This document shows positions 47,116 to 55,988 of a DNA stretch of 64,000 nt, piece after piece. Origin of the DNA: Zobellia roscoffensis. Lineage in GTDB: Bacteria; Bacteroidota; Bacteroidia; Flavobacteriales; Flavobacteriaceae. Location: contig NZ_JADDXT010000002.1 of assembly GCF_015330165.1 (NCBI RefSeq), positions 3,127,646 through 3,191,645 of the forward strand. The letters run 5' to 3'. The translations under genes were made by a program, and so were the position numbers. The notes below the pieces were generated by a model. The model was not told the DNA's origin and did no database searches. It saw only the letters and a list, made by a program, of their open reading frames with translations. Numbering within the stretch: the stretch's first letter is position 1; each line of letters starts with the position of its first letter.

Positions 47116-48630
47116 ATGACAAATATGAAAAATATAATTAAAACCAGAATTCAAGTAGTCTTGGTGGGATTCTCGCTAATCATAGGAGCGGGCTGTTCGG
47201 ATTTTCTTGAAGAAACCGATCCATCTAACATTACTGCAGACAGTTATTTTAAAACTGCGGAACATGCAGAATCTGCGGTATATTCCATCTATTCCAATTT
47301 AAGGGACGTGCGTGGAGGGTCATACGGAGGTAGTCCTTGGCTAATGTTAGAATTTGCTACAGGTTTAGCAGATAGTGATTTAGGTCAGGCAGATAATAGC
47401 AATATCATTCGGAATTTAACGAATACGTCAGACAATGCGTATGGTAAATCGTACTGGGATAGCAGCTATAAAGGTATAGCCAATGCGAACTTGGCTATTG
47501 CAAACATTCCGGATATTACTATGGATGAAGGCCAAAAAAATCAACTATTGGGAGAAGCTCGGTTTTTAAGAGCCTATTACTATTATAATCTTGTTAGGAT
47601 TTTTGGCAGCGTTCCTTTAATTACTGACCCAATTGATTTAAGTTCGGAAAACTTGTATTCATCCCAAGAAACAGTAGAGAATATTTATACGGTAATCGTA
47701 GAAGATTTAACTACTGCAGAGGCATCTGGTTTACCGTTTAATGATGGTACTGGAAAAGTAACTTTGGGTGCAGTTAAATCGTTGCTATCTAGTGTGTATT
47801 TAACTATGGCTGGTAACCCTCTACAATTGGGTAGTGAGTACTATCAAAAAGCAGCGGACAAAGCCAAGGAAGTTATTGATTCGGCAGAATACAGCTTATT
47901 TTCTACGTATGCAGATTTACATGACCCTGAGCAAAACAATACAGGCGAGAATATTTTTATGGTTCAATATGAAGCTTTTGTAGACCCTTCTGATTGGCAG
48001 CCATTGGTAATACCGTATAACATGAATATTTCTGCTTATTCGGAACAGACAGGTGCTATTTATGCCAATCTGGATTTTATAAATTCATATGATGAAGGAG
48101 ATAAAAGGATAGCAGAAAAGGAATTTTACTATACCATGTATACGTCAAAATTCGATAGGGATGAAACTATTGTTCTAGGTGGATACTTCCTCTATAAGCA
48201 TTTTGATATTGTTGCTAATCTTGATACGGCAAGTAGTGATTTAAATTGGGATTTGATTCGCTATGCTGAAGTCTTATTAATTTATGCTGAGGCGTCAAAT
48301 GAGGTGTCAGGTCCTACAGCAGAAGCTTATAATGCGGTAAACGGAATTAGAACTAGAGCAGAGCTTCCTGATTTGGCCGGACTAAGCAAAGACCAGTTTC
48401 GTGAAGCTATTTGGAAGGAAAAATGGCACGAGCTTAGTTATGAGAATGTCACTTGGTTTGATATGGTTAGGCTTAAAAAAGGATTTAATGTTACCACGGG
48501 AACTTTTGAAGATTTCGTAGGTCATCAATTTGCATATGGCCCAACATTGACGGAACGTGAACTATTGTTTCCAATACCTACAGATGAGCTTCGTAACAAT
48601 GAGAATCTTGTTCAGAATGCAGGATATTAA
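47116..48630 (+). CDS. SusD-family glycan-binding lipoprotein (second pair)
   Basis: 504 residues from the ATG at 47116; an ATG at 47125 would drop three residues. The lipobox has Cys27 (IIGAGCSDF) followed by an acidic stretch. SusD features are ILGEARFLRAYYYYN-type helical repeats (LLGEARFLRAYYYYNLVRIF), a central TPR-like region and a C-terminal LIRYAEVLLIYAEASNEV and ERELLFPIP. It follows susC by 7 bp and is followed by a sulfatase gene after 67 bp. About 90 residues shorter than the first SusD. Ligand not determinable. Confidence 0.93.
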   Translation: MTNMKNIIKTRIQVVLVGFSLIIGAGCSDFLEETDPSNITADSYFKTAEHAESAVYSIYSNLRDVRGGSYGGSPWLMLEFATGLADSDLGQADNSNIIRNLTNTSDNAYGKSYWDSSYKGIANANLAIANIPDITMDEGQKNQLLGEARFLRAYYYYNLVRIFGSVPLITDPIDLSSENLYSSQETVENIYTVIVEDLTTAEASGLPFNDGTGKVTLGAVKSLLSSVYLTMAGNPLQLGSEYYQKAADKAKEVIDSAEYSLFSTYADLHDPEQNNTGENIFMVQYEAFVDPSDWQPLVIPYNMNISAYSEQTGAIYANLDFINSYDEGDKRIAEKEFYYTMYTSKFDRDETIVLGGYFLYKHFDIVANLDTASSDLNWDLIRYAEVLLIYAEASNEVSGPTAEAYNAVNGIRTRAELPDLAGLSKDQFREAIWKEKWHELSYENVTWFDMVRLKKGFNVTTGTFEDFVGHQFAYGPTLTERELLFPIPTDELRNNENLVQNAGY

Positions 48631-48697
48631 TGACACGATAGCTTTTTAAAGCTCATCATATTTTAAATACAGACAATACTAAACTCTGGGAATAAAA

Positions 48698-50539
48698 ATG
48701 AAACATAATTTATTTAAAAGCAGTAAAAAGCTCGGGCACCAAAATAAGCAAAGCTTCTTAGCGAAGAGCCTTTCCGTTTTCATGATTTTGGCTTGTACGT
48801 CATCTGCAGTAATGCAGGCACAAAGTAAATCCAAAGAAAAACCAAATGTAATTGTGGTGATTACGGATGATCAAGGTATGGGGGATTTGGGGAGTTACGG
48901 AAATCCCTATATCAAAACCCCAAATATTGATACCTTCTATAAAGACGCCGTACGGTTTAACAATTATCATGTTTCTACTACCTGTGCGCCTAGTAGAGGC
49001 GCGATTATGAGTGGTAGACATACCAATCGGCTAAACGTTTTTCATACCATAACTGGGCGTTCCCTACTTTTTGAGGATGAGGTAATACTACCACAGATAT
49101 TTGCGCAGAACGGATATACAAATGGCATGTTCGGTAAATGGCATTTAGGGGATAATTATCCGTACCGTCCGGAAGACAGAGGTTTTCATGAAGTTGTCCG
49201 TCATGGAGGTGGGGGAATTACCCAAGGTCCTGATTATTGGAACAATGATTATTTTGATGATACGTATTGGCATAATGGAAAAACCGAAAAATACGAAGGC
49301 TACTGTACCGATGTTTTCTTTTCGGAAGCATTGGACTTCATAGAAACCAACAAGGATAAACCTTTCTTTTGTTATATCGCGACCAATGCTCCTCACGGTC
49401 CTTTGAACGTGCCAAAAGAGTATATGGATATGTATAAAGGCGTAGACGGGTTGGAGGAAAAATTCCAACGGTTCTACGGAATGATTACCAATATAGACGA
49501 CAATTTTAAGCTTTTGGAAGATAAGTTAGCTGCTTTGGATATTGCAGATAACACCATTCTAATTTTTACAACGGATAATGGTACCGCTGGTGGAAATAAA
49601 GTTTTTGATGCAGGTTTAAGAGGAGGTAAAGGTAGTGAGTACGAAGGTGGTCACCGTGTTCCTTTGCTAATCCGTTGGCCAAATGGGGAACTTTCAGGAG
49701 GTAAGGATATAGATAAATTGGTAGCTCATTATGACCTGTTGCCTACGTTCGTTGATCTTCTAGGTTTTGATTTTAATCCGGTGAAGCCATTGGACGGAAA
49801 AAGTCTAAAACCTTTGCTTTATGAGGAAGCCGAGGAATGGCCAAATAGAATTTTATATATGGATACCCAGCGCTTACAGAATTTGGTGAAATATAGAAAG
49901 TACTCTGTTATGGACGATAACTGGCGTTTGGTAAACGGGACGGAGCTTTATGATATGAATATAGATCGCAGCCAGACTACGAATGTATTTGACAAACATC
50001 CTGAGGTAGCGGAAAGGTTAGCTGTGGGTTATGAAAAATGGTGGCAGTCCATCATGGATGAAAACGTTAACGAGCGTTACGCTTATATTAAAGTAGGTTC
50101 TCCCGAAGAAAATCCTAGCCGTATTTCATCACATGATATGATGACGGGTAAATTCGGGCATATGTGGCATCAATACGGAGCAACAAATGCCTCACAAGCT
50201 ACAGGAAATTGGAAAATTGAGTTTGTTGAGGATGGTGATTATAAAATTAGCTTATGCCGTTTTCCACGGGAAAGTGGTTTGGCCATAAACGAAACTTTTC
50301 CAGCAGAAAAACAGAGGGTAGAGTTAGAAAGAGCTATGCCGGCAAGTACAAAATCCGATTTTGAAGAGGCCTATATTTATGTTGCCGATTTGGAAAAGAC
50401 CGCTAAAATTGAAAAAGGCCAAAAAGAAGTGTCTTTTACCGCTAAGGTTTCTGCAGGTAAATATGATATGGAAGCGCAATTAATCGACAAAGACAAAAGG
50501 CTACACCCTGCCTATTATGTGTATATAGAAAAGTTATAA
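48698..50539 (+). CDS. Family S1 sulfatase with extra C-terminal domain
   Basis: 613 residues. The signal segment is preceded by about 20 hydrophilic residues (a Lys-rich start) and ends near VMQAQ, residue 42. Motifs are VITDDQGMGDLGSYG, Cys96 in TTCAPSR, FGKWHLGDNYPY, TNAPHGPLNVP and FTTDNGTAGG. After the usual C-domain (about to residue 460) it carries about 140 further residues with ATGNWKIEFVEDGDYKISL, probably a beta-sandwich that binds glycan or packs on the active site. It is the last gene behind susC/D and so probably acts on sugars entering or bound by this transporter. Subfamily unknown. Confidence 0.9.
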   Translation: MKHNLFKSSKKLGHQNKQSFLAKSLSVFMILACTSSAVMQAQSKSKEKPNVIVVITDDQGMGDLGSYGNPYIKTPNIDTFYKDAVRFNNYHVSTTCAPSRGAIMSGRHTNRLNVFHTITGRSLLFEDEVILPQIFAQNGYTNGMFGKWHLGDNYPYRPEDRGFHEVVRHGGGGITQGPDYWNNDYFDDTYWHNGKTEKYEGYCTDVFFSEALDFIETNKDKPFFCYIATNAPHGPLNVPKEYMDMYKGVDGLEEKFQRFYGMITNIDDNFKLLEDKLAALDIADNTILIFTTDNGTAGGNKVFDAGLRGGKGSEYEGGHRVPLLIRWPNGELSGGKDIDKLVAHYDLLPTFVDLLGFDFNPVKPLDGKSLKPLLYEEAEEWPNRILYMDTQRLQNLVKYRKYSVMDDNWRLVNGTELYDMNIDRSQTTNVFDKHPEVAERLAVGYEKWWQSIMDENVNERYAYIKVGSPEENPSRISSHDMMTGKFGHMWHQYGATNASQATGNWKIEFVEDGDYKISLCRFPRESGLAINETFPAEKQRVELERAMPASTKSDFEEAYIYVADLEKTAKIEKGQKEVSFTAKVSAGKYDMEAQLIDKDKRLHPAYYVYIEKL

Positions 50540-50687
50540 AACGTATTCCCGTTACTACGTAAATCTAAAAATGTTTCTGTTCAACTTTGATTGGACTGGG
50601 ACGTTTTTGGTTTATGGGAGGAATAGTGAATTTCTTTTGGTTTTTTGATAGATTATTGGTTTAGAAGTGAGGAGTGAATGTCTTAGG

Positions 50688-50752
50688 GCAAAAAAAGTAT
50701 CATTTTAGGTGTATTATCTGGTGGTTTTGAAAAAGTTGAAGTTTTAATTTTG
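50688..50752 (+). promoter_or_regulatory. Operator/promoter module, copy C
   Basis: GCAAAAAAAGTAT at 50688-50700, then CATTTTAG, GTGTAT, GGTGGT and an exact TAnnTTTG box (TAATTTTG) at 50745-50752, again 57 bp from the start of the 13-mer. The T-run present in copies A and B is broken here. A TTG at 50727-50729 lies 15 bases before the -7 box. The start of transcription would be near 50759, leaving only about 13 leader bases before the fuconate dehydratase gene. Confidence 0.65.
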
Positions 50753-50771
50753 TACTGTTAATATAGAATTT

Positions 50772-52097
50772 ATGTCAAAGAAAATAACAATTACGGATGT
50801 TGAAATTAAAGATGTCCGTTTTCCAACGAGTAAGTCCTTAGATGGTTCGGATGCAATGAATCCAGACCCGGATTATTCTGCGGCGTATGTAATATTAAAG
50901 ACCGATTCCGATAGTGGACTAGAAGGTCACGGATTAACATTTACAATTGGTAGGGGTAATGAATTATGTGCCGCAGCGATCCAATCCTTAGCCCCGTTAG
51001 TGGTTGGAAAAACGTTGGAAAGCTTTACTGCCGATATGGGTGCTTTTTGGAAAATGATTACAGGAGATAGTCAGTTACGTTGGTTAGGTCCTGAAAAAGG
51101 AGTTATTCATTTGGCAACAGGTGCTGTGGTTAATGCGGTTTGGGATCTGTATGCTAAAGCAGAAGGCAAACCTTTATGGAAGTTGTTGGCCGATATGACG
51201 CCAGAAGAATTGGTGAGCTGTGTTGATTTTACCTATATAACAGATGCGGTCACGCCACAAGAGGCATTGGCCATGTTGAAGGATAAAGAAGGAACAAAAC
51301 AAGAACGGATTACACGTTTAAAAGAGTCTGGTTATCCTGCTTATACTACTTCGGCTGGTTGGTTGGGGTATTCAGATGATAAGATGCGTAGGCTCTGTAG
51401 AGAAGCAAAAGAAGCCGGATTTGATCATATGAAAATAAAGGTAGGTTCGGATTTGCAAGATGATATGCGCCGTGCGGCAATTATTCGTGAAGAAATTGGA
51501 GATGATCTTCGGTTGATGATGGATGCCAATCAGAAATGGGATGTAGATGAAGCCATTGAGAATATGGCTGAGTTGAAAAAATTCAATCCGTATTGGATCG
51601 AAGAACCCACAAGTCCGGATGATATTTTAGGTCATGCCAAGATAGCCAAGGCGGTAGCGCCAATTAAAGTAGCTACGGGAGAACACTGCCAGAACAGGGT
51701 AATGTTCAAACAGTTGATGCAGGCCAATGCCATAGAAATCTGCCAGATAGATAGTTGTAGGGTAGGGGGCGTCAATGAAATATTGGCCATTTTATTTATG
51801 GCTTCAAAATTTAATATACCGGTTTGTCCGCATGCCGGTGGAGTTGGACTTTGTGAATATGTACAACATTTATCAATGATCGACTATATTGCCATAAGCG
51901 GTTCTTTAGAAAATCGTATTATTGAATTTGTAGATCATTTACACGAACACTTTTTTGATCCGGTAGTTATTAAGGAAGGGGCATATATGCCGCCAAGTAT
52001 GGCTGGATACAGTATAACTATGAAACCTGAATCGTTAGCGGAATACAGCTTTCCGAACGGGAGTTATTGGAAAAAAGAATTAAGTGCAACAATATAA
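50772..52097 (+). CDS. L-fuconate dehydratase (enolase superfamily)
   Basis: Dehydrates L-fuconate to 2-keto-3-deoxy-L-fuconate in the cytosol. It has 441 residues, the length of the Xanthomonas campestris enzyme. The mandelate-racemase-group active site is complete: K221 and K223 in HMKIKVG, Mg ligands D251 (MMDANQKW), E277 (WIEEPT) and E304 (ATGEHC), and H354 (CPHAGG). These match K220, D248, E274, E301 and H351 of the Xanthomonas enzyme with a constant offset of three. First gene of a six-gene L-fucose oxidation operon behind module C. This is one of the most secure functional calls in the window. Confidence 0.95.
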   Translation: MSKKITITDVEIKDVRFPTSKSLDGSDAMNPDPDYSAAYVILKTDSDSGLEGHGLTFTIGRGNELCAAAIQSLAPLVVGKTLESFTADMGAFWKMITGDSQLRWLGPEKGVIHLATGAVVNAVWDLYAKAEGKPLWKLLADMTPEELVSCVDFTYITDAVTPQEALAMLKDKEGTKQERITRLKESGYPAYTTSAGWLGYSDDKMRRLCREAKEAGFDHMKIKVGSDLQDDMRRAAIIREEIGDDLRLMMDANQKWDVDEAIENMAELKKFNPYWIEEPTSPDDILGHAKIAKAVAPIKVATGEHCQNRVMFKQLMQANAIEICQIDSCRVGGVNEILAILFMASKFNIPVCPHAGGVGLCEYVQHLSMIDYIAISGSLENRIIEFVDHLHEHFFDPVVIKEGAYMPPSMAGYSITMKPESLAEYSFPNGSYWKKELSATI

Positions 52098-52104
52098 AAT
52101 ACCT

Positions 52105-52881
52105 ATGAAATTTAATTTAAAGGATAAATTAGCTGTGGTTACCGGTGGCGGTAGTGGTATTGGTAAAGCCATTTGCTTGGCACTTGCTGAGCAGGGAGCA
52201 ACAGTTCATATTTTAGAATTGAACAAAGAAAATGCTAGGGATACGGTTACCCAAATTAAAAATGAAGGAGGCAGTGCTTTTACTTATAGTTGCAATGTAG
52301 CTGTGCAGAAAGAGGTTCGTGCGGCATTTGAAGCCATAACAGCAAAAAATCCAATCGATATTCTAATAAATAATGCCGGTATTGCTCATATAGGCAATTT
52401 GGAAGTTTGTCAAGAAGAAGATTTAGACAGCTTGTATGATGTTAACATCAAGGGAGTTTATAACTGTATGCACGCTAGTATTGGATCATTAAAAGAGACA
52501 GGAGGCATAATTATAAATATGGCGTCTATAGCATCATCAGTAGGAATCAATGATAGATTCGCCTATTCCATGACCAAGGGTGCGGTATTAACTATGACCT
52601 ATTCCGTAGCCAAAGATTATTTAAAAGATGGTATTAGATGTAATTGTATTTCTCCTGGCAGAGTGCATACGCCTTTCGTAGACGGATTTATCAATAAAAA
52701 TTACCCGGGTAGAGAGAAAGAGATTTTTGAAAAGTTATCAAAAACGCAGCCAATCGGCCGAATGGGAAAACCGGAAGAAGTCGCTAATTTGGCGGTATAC
52801 CTTTGTTCCGAAGAAGCCTCATTTATTACGGGAACAAATTTCCCCATAGATGGTGGATTTGTTACCTTAAACGGTTCCTAG
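52105..52881 (+). CDS. Short-chain dehydrogenase, probable 2-keto-3-deoxy-L-fuconate dehydrogenase
   Basis: Expected to oxidise 2-keto-3-deoxy-L-fuconate to the 2,4-diketo acid with NAD+. From the ATG at 52105 it has 258 residues; a GTG at 52084 would overlap the preceding gene. Classical SDR features: TGGGSGIG (13-20), acidic E38 at the end of strand 2, which favours NAD, NNAG at 89-92, and the intact catalytic set S141, Y154 and K158. The segment NCISPGRVHTPFVDGF is typical of the KDF-dehydrogenase-like group. It lies 7 bp after the fuconate dehydratase gene and 54 bp before the hydrolase gene of the next step, which supports the assignment. Confidence 0.82.
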   Translation: MKFNLKDKLAVVTGGGSGIGKAICLALAEQGATVHILELNKENARDTVTQIKNEGGSAFTYSCNVAVQKEVRAAFEAITAKNPIDILINNAGIAHIGNLEVCQEEDLDSLYDVNIKGVYNCMHASIGSLKETGGIIINMASIASSVGINDRFAYSMTKGAVLTMTYSVAKDYLKDGIRCNCISPGRVHTPFVDGFINKNYPGREKEIFEKLSKTQPIGRMGKPEEVANLAVYLCSEEASFITGTNFPIDGGFVTLNGS

Positions 52882-52935
52882 CATAAACAAGGTTTTAAAA
52901 TAAAATATACTGACGTATTAAAATATATAACACAG

Positions 52936-53793
52936 ATGAAATTAATAAGATTTGGGAGTATAGGCGAAGAAAAGCCAGGAGTACAATTAGATAATGGTAC
53001 ACGATTAGATGTTTCGGAATTTGTAACGGCAGATTATAATGAAGCGTTTTTTGGAACTAATGGCATACAAGAATTGAGCGATTGGTTAGAAAAGAACGAA
53101 AGAAATTGTCCGGTGGTTTCTGATGCTGTGCGTTTAGGTTCACCATTGGTACGCCCTTCAAAAATTGTATGCGTAGGCTTAAACTATGCCAAGCATGCAG
53201 CGGAAAGTGGTATGGCTATTCCAAAAGAGCCCGTACTTTTCTTTAAAGCTACTTCTGCTATTGTAGGACCAAATGACGATGTTATCATTCCAAAGAACAG
53301 TGAAAAATCGGATTGGGAAGTAGAGCTTGCCGTTGTTATTGGTAAGAAGGCCTCTTATGTAGAAGAAAAAGATGCGTTAGACCATGTAGCCGGTTATGTC
53401 TTGCATAACGATTATAGTGAGCGTGCTTTTCAGATAGAAAAAGAAGGCCAATGGTGCAAGGGAAAAGGATGCGATACTTTTGCGCCTATAGGACCTTTTA
53501 TTGCCTCTGCAGATGAAATTAAAGATCCAAATAATTTGGATCTATGGTTAAAATTAAATGGAGAAAAGATTCAAGACAGCAATACTTCAGATTTTATTTT
53601 CAACATACAAGAAGTAGTAAGTTACATTAGTCAGTTTATGACTTTATTGCCAGGCGATATTATTTCAACGGGAACACCTTCTGGTGTCGGTTTGGGTTTC
53701 AATCCGCCTAAATACCTAAAGGCAGGAGATGTTGTAGAGCTTGGTATTGAAGGGTTGGGAACTTCTAAACAAAACATAAAAGCATATCAATAA
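52936..53793 (+). CDS. FAH-family hydrolase, probable 2,4-diketo-3-deoxy-L-fuconate hydrolase
   Basis: Cleaves the C-C bond of the diketo acid to give pyruvate and L-lactate. The protein has 285 residues with the fumarylacetoacetate-hydrolase C-domain from about residue 75: VGLNYAKHAAES, metal ligands E128 and E130 in DWEVELAVVIG and D159 in VLHNDYSER, and GDIISTGTPSGVGLG. The N-terminal 70 residues form the small cap found in this subfamily (VRPSKIVCVGLNY follows it). It sits between the two SDR genes of the pathway. FAH family is certain; the exact substrate rests on operon context. Confidence 0.85.
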   Translation: MKLIRFGSIGEEKPGVQLDNGTRLDVSEFVTADYNEAFFGTNGIQELSDWLEKNERNCPVVSDAVRLGSPLVRPSKIVCVGLNYAKHAAESGMAIPKEPVLFFKATSAIVGPNDDVIIPKNSEKSDWEVELAVVIGKKASYVEEKDALDHVAGYVLHNDYSERAFQIEKEGQWCKGKGCDTFAPIGPFIASADEIKDPNNLDLWLKLNGEKIQDSNTSDFIFNIQEVVSYISQFMTLLPGDIISTGTPSGVGLGFNPPKYLKAGDVVELGIEGLGTSKQNIKAYQ

Positions 53794-53804
53794 ATAGAGA
53801 ATAT

Positions 53805-54590
53805 ATGGATCTAAACTTAAAGGACAAAGTCATTATTGTAACCGGCGGTTCAAAGGGAATTGGTCTGGCTATAAGTCAGATTCTATCCAAAGAGGGAGCA
53901 ATTCCTTATATAATAGGTAGAAACAAACCGAATATTATTGGGGTGGCCAAAGAGATTGAAAAAACCGGTGGTCAAGTGGGTTTTGCCTTTGCAGAGTTAA
54001 CAGATCCGGAACAATGTAAAGCCGCTATAGAGCAGGTAATCTCAAGGTTTGGAAGAATTGATGGTTTGGTAAACAATGCCGGAGTAAATGATGGTGTTGG
54101 TTTAGAAAATGGCAATTATGAAGACTTTATGGCTTCTTTGCACAAGAGTTTGGTTCATTATTATCTCATGGCCCAATATGCGCTTCCCGAGCTTAAAAAG
54201 AACAAAGGAGCAATTGTGAATATTGGTTCTAAAACTTCGTTTACGGGTCAAGGAGGAACATCCGGGTATGCGGCTTCCAATGGAGGAAGAAATGCACTCA
54301 CCAGAGAATGGGCTGCGGAACTTTTACCTTATGAGATCAGGGTGAATGCTGTAATAGTGGCGGAATGTTATACGCCATTGTACGAAAGATGGATCAATAC
54401 ATTTCCGGAACCGGAGAAAAAATTAAAAGCGATTACGGATAAAATTCCTTTGGGGAATCGCATGACGACATCAGCTGAAATAGCTAATACGGTTGTTTTT
54501 CTATTGTCAGAACTATCAAGCCATACTACGGGACAATTGGTTTTTGTAGATGGCGGATACACGCATTTAGATAGGGCAATAACAGCTTAA
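53805..54590 (+). CDS. Short-chain dehydrogenase, probable L-fucose dehydrogenase
   Basis: Expected to oxidise L-fucose to the lactone, the first step of the pathway. It has 261 residues. SDR features are TGGSKGIG (13-20), R39 after strand 2, which may favour NADP, NNAG at 90-93, and the fucose-dehydrogenase-like segments ALTREWAAELLPYEIRVNAV and SSHTTGQLVFVDGGYTHLDR. Catalytic S142 and Y155 are present, but the usual Lys of YxxxK is Asn159 (codon AAT at 54279-54281). It lies 11 bp after the hydrolase gene and 7 bp before fucP. Whether N159 is a subfamily trait or a lesion is discussed under findings. Confidence 0.78.
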   Translation: MDLNLKDKVIIVTGGSKGIGLAISQILSKEGAIPYIIGRNKPNIIGVAKEIEKTGGQVGFAFAELTDPEQCKAAIEQVISRFGRIDGLVNNAGVNDGVGLENGNYEDFMASLHKSLVHYYLMAQYALPELKKNKGAIVNIGSKTSFTGQGGTSGYAASNGGRNALTREWAAELLPYEIRVNAVIVAECYTPLYERWINTFPEPEKKLKAITDKIPLGNRMTTSAEIANTVVFLLSELSSHTTGQLVFVDGGYTHLDRAITA

Positions 54591-54597
54591 ATATAAT

Positions 54598-55917
54598 ATG
54601 AAAGACGAACAGAAAATACCCGTAGTAGCTAAAAATATCCTTTTTCCGTTTATACTTATAACCTCTTTATTCGCTCTTTGGGGATTTGCCAATGATATCA
54701 CCAATCCTATGGTGGCGGCATTTAAACGAATCTTAGAGTTGAACAATACTCAGGCTTCTTGGGTTCAAGCGGCCTTTTACGGAGGCTATTTTACCATGGC
54801 ATTGCCCGCAGCTTATGTCGTGAAGAAATTCAGTTATAAAGTGGGTATTTTGGTGGGGCTTGCATTGTATGCGGTGGGCGCGCTTATGTTTTATCCTGCG
54901 GCGGCCATGGAAAATTACTTGTTCTTTCTTTTGGCATTGTACGTATTGACGTTTGGTCTAGCGTTTTTGGAGACTACCGCCAATCCTTATATTTTAGCAA
55001 TGGGAGCGGAGGAAACTGCAACCTTACGTTTAAATTTGGCACAGGCTTTTAATCCTTTGGGAGCACTTTCTGGCTTGTTTGTAGCACAGTTTTTTATTCT
55101 GGGCGCACTGCAATCGGATGATGTTACGGAGGACGGCTCCTATATTTATGAGACCTTGTCAGAATCTGCAAAGGCGGCCGTAAAGACATCGGATTTAATG
55201 GTGATTAGAAATCCTTATGTAGGATTAGGACTCTTCGTGATTTTTATGTTCGTGGTCATTGCCATGGTAAAAATGCCCGAAGGCAAGAAAGAGAATCAAG
55301 TAGGCTTAAGGGAGTCTATTAAACGAATATTTAAAAAGGAACGTTTTGTGGGTGGCATGCTCACCCAAATGTTTTATGTAGGTGCACAGATTATGTGCTG
55401 GACGTATATTTACCAATATGCCGAAAATATTGGTATTAACAATAGAGATGCGGTAAACTATGCGTATGCCGCATTGGTGATTTTTCTGATAAGTCGGTTT
55501 TTGTGTACGTATCTAATGAAGTTCATAAATTCAGGAAAATTGTTGATGATTTTGTCCATCATGGCAATTGGTTTTTGTGCCGGTACTATTTTTATACAAG
55601 GAGAAGTAGGTTTGTATTCTTTGGTTATGGTTTCCTTTTGTATGTCCTTGATGTTCCCTACCATTTACGGAATAGCCTTAACGGGCTTAGGAGATGATGC
55701 CAAATCTGCTTCTGCATTTTTGGTAATGGCTATTGTGGGCGGTGCTTTTATGCCTATGTTACAAGGTTTGATTTTGGATATTGGGGGAACGGGATATAAT
55801 GATGTTATGATACTTGGCGTTCCAGAAGTAAATTTCTCGTTTGTCCTTCCCATGCTCTGCTTTTTTGTAGTGGCTTTTTACGGTTATAGGGCCTATAAAA
55901 AGTATGGTTTAGAATAG
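54598..55917 (+). CDS. fucP: L-fucose:H+ symporter
   Basis: Inner-membrane major-facilitator importer of L-fucose, 439 residues with about 12 helices. FucP-type signatures: LFALWGFANDITNPM in helix 1 with D33, GGYFTMALPAAY, and AFLETTANPYIL with E125. D33 and E125 correspond by position to D46 and E135 of E. coli FucP, which are required for sugar and proton coupling. A C-terminal AYKKYG tail is cytosolic. The gene is 7 bp downstream of the fucose dehydrogenase gene. Together they show that free L-fucose made by the fucosidases is imported and oxidised, not phosphorylated through FucI/FucK, which are absent here. Confidence 0.94.
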   Translation: MKDEQKIPVVAKNILFPFILITSLFALWGFANDITNPMVAAFKRILELNNTQASWVQAAFYGGYFTMALPAAYVVKKFSYKVGILVGLALYAVGALMFYPAAAMENYLFFLLALYVLTFGLAFLETTANPYILAMGAEETATLRLNLAQAFNPLGALSGLFVAQFFILGALQSDDVTEDGSYIYETLSESAKAAVKTSDLMVIRNPYVGLGLFVIFMFVVIAMVKMPEGKKENQVGLRESIKRIFKKERFVGGMLTQMFYVGAQIMCWTYIYQYAENIGINNRDAVNYAYAALVIFLISRFLCTYLMKFINSGKLLMILSIMAIGFCAGTIFIQGEVGLYSLVMVSFCMSLMFPTIYGIALTGLGDDAKSASAFLVMAIVGGAFMPMLQGLILDIGGTGYNDVMILGVPEVNFSFVLPMLCFFVVAFYGYRAYKKYGLE

Positions 55918-55988
55918 AATTCAGTTTGATTTAAAATTTGAACGGCACCTAAGTATAAAGAGGAGCCTTTGCAATATAGTTTGTTACA

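Noticed and set aside
48637..48658. AGCTTT-TT-AAAGCT palindrome after the second susD
   Set aside because: The loop is too short for a stable hairpin and no T-run follows; likely chance in AT-rich DNA, and the next sulfatase gene is probably co-transcribed.
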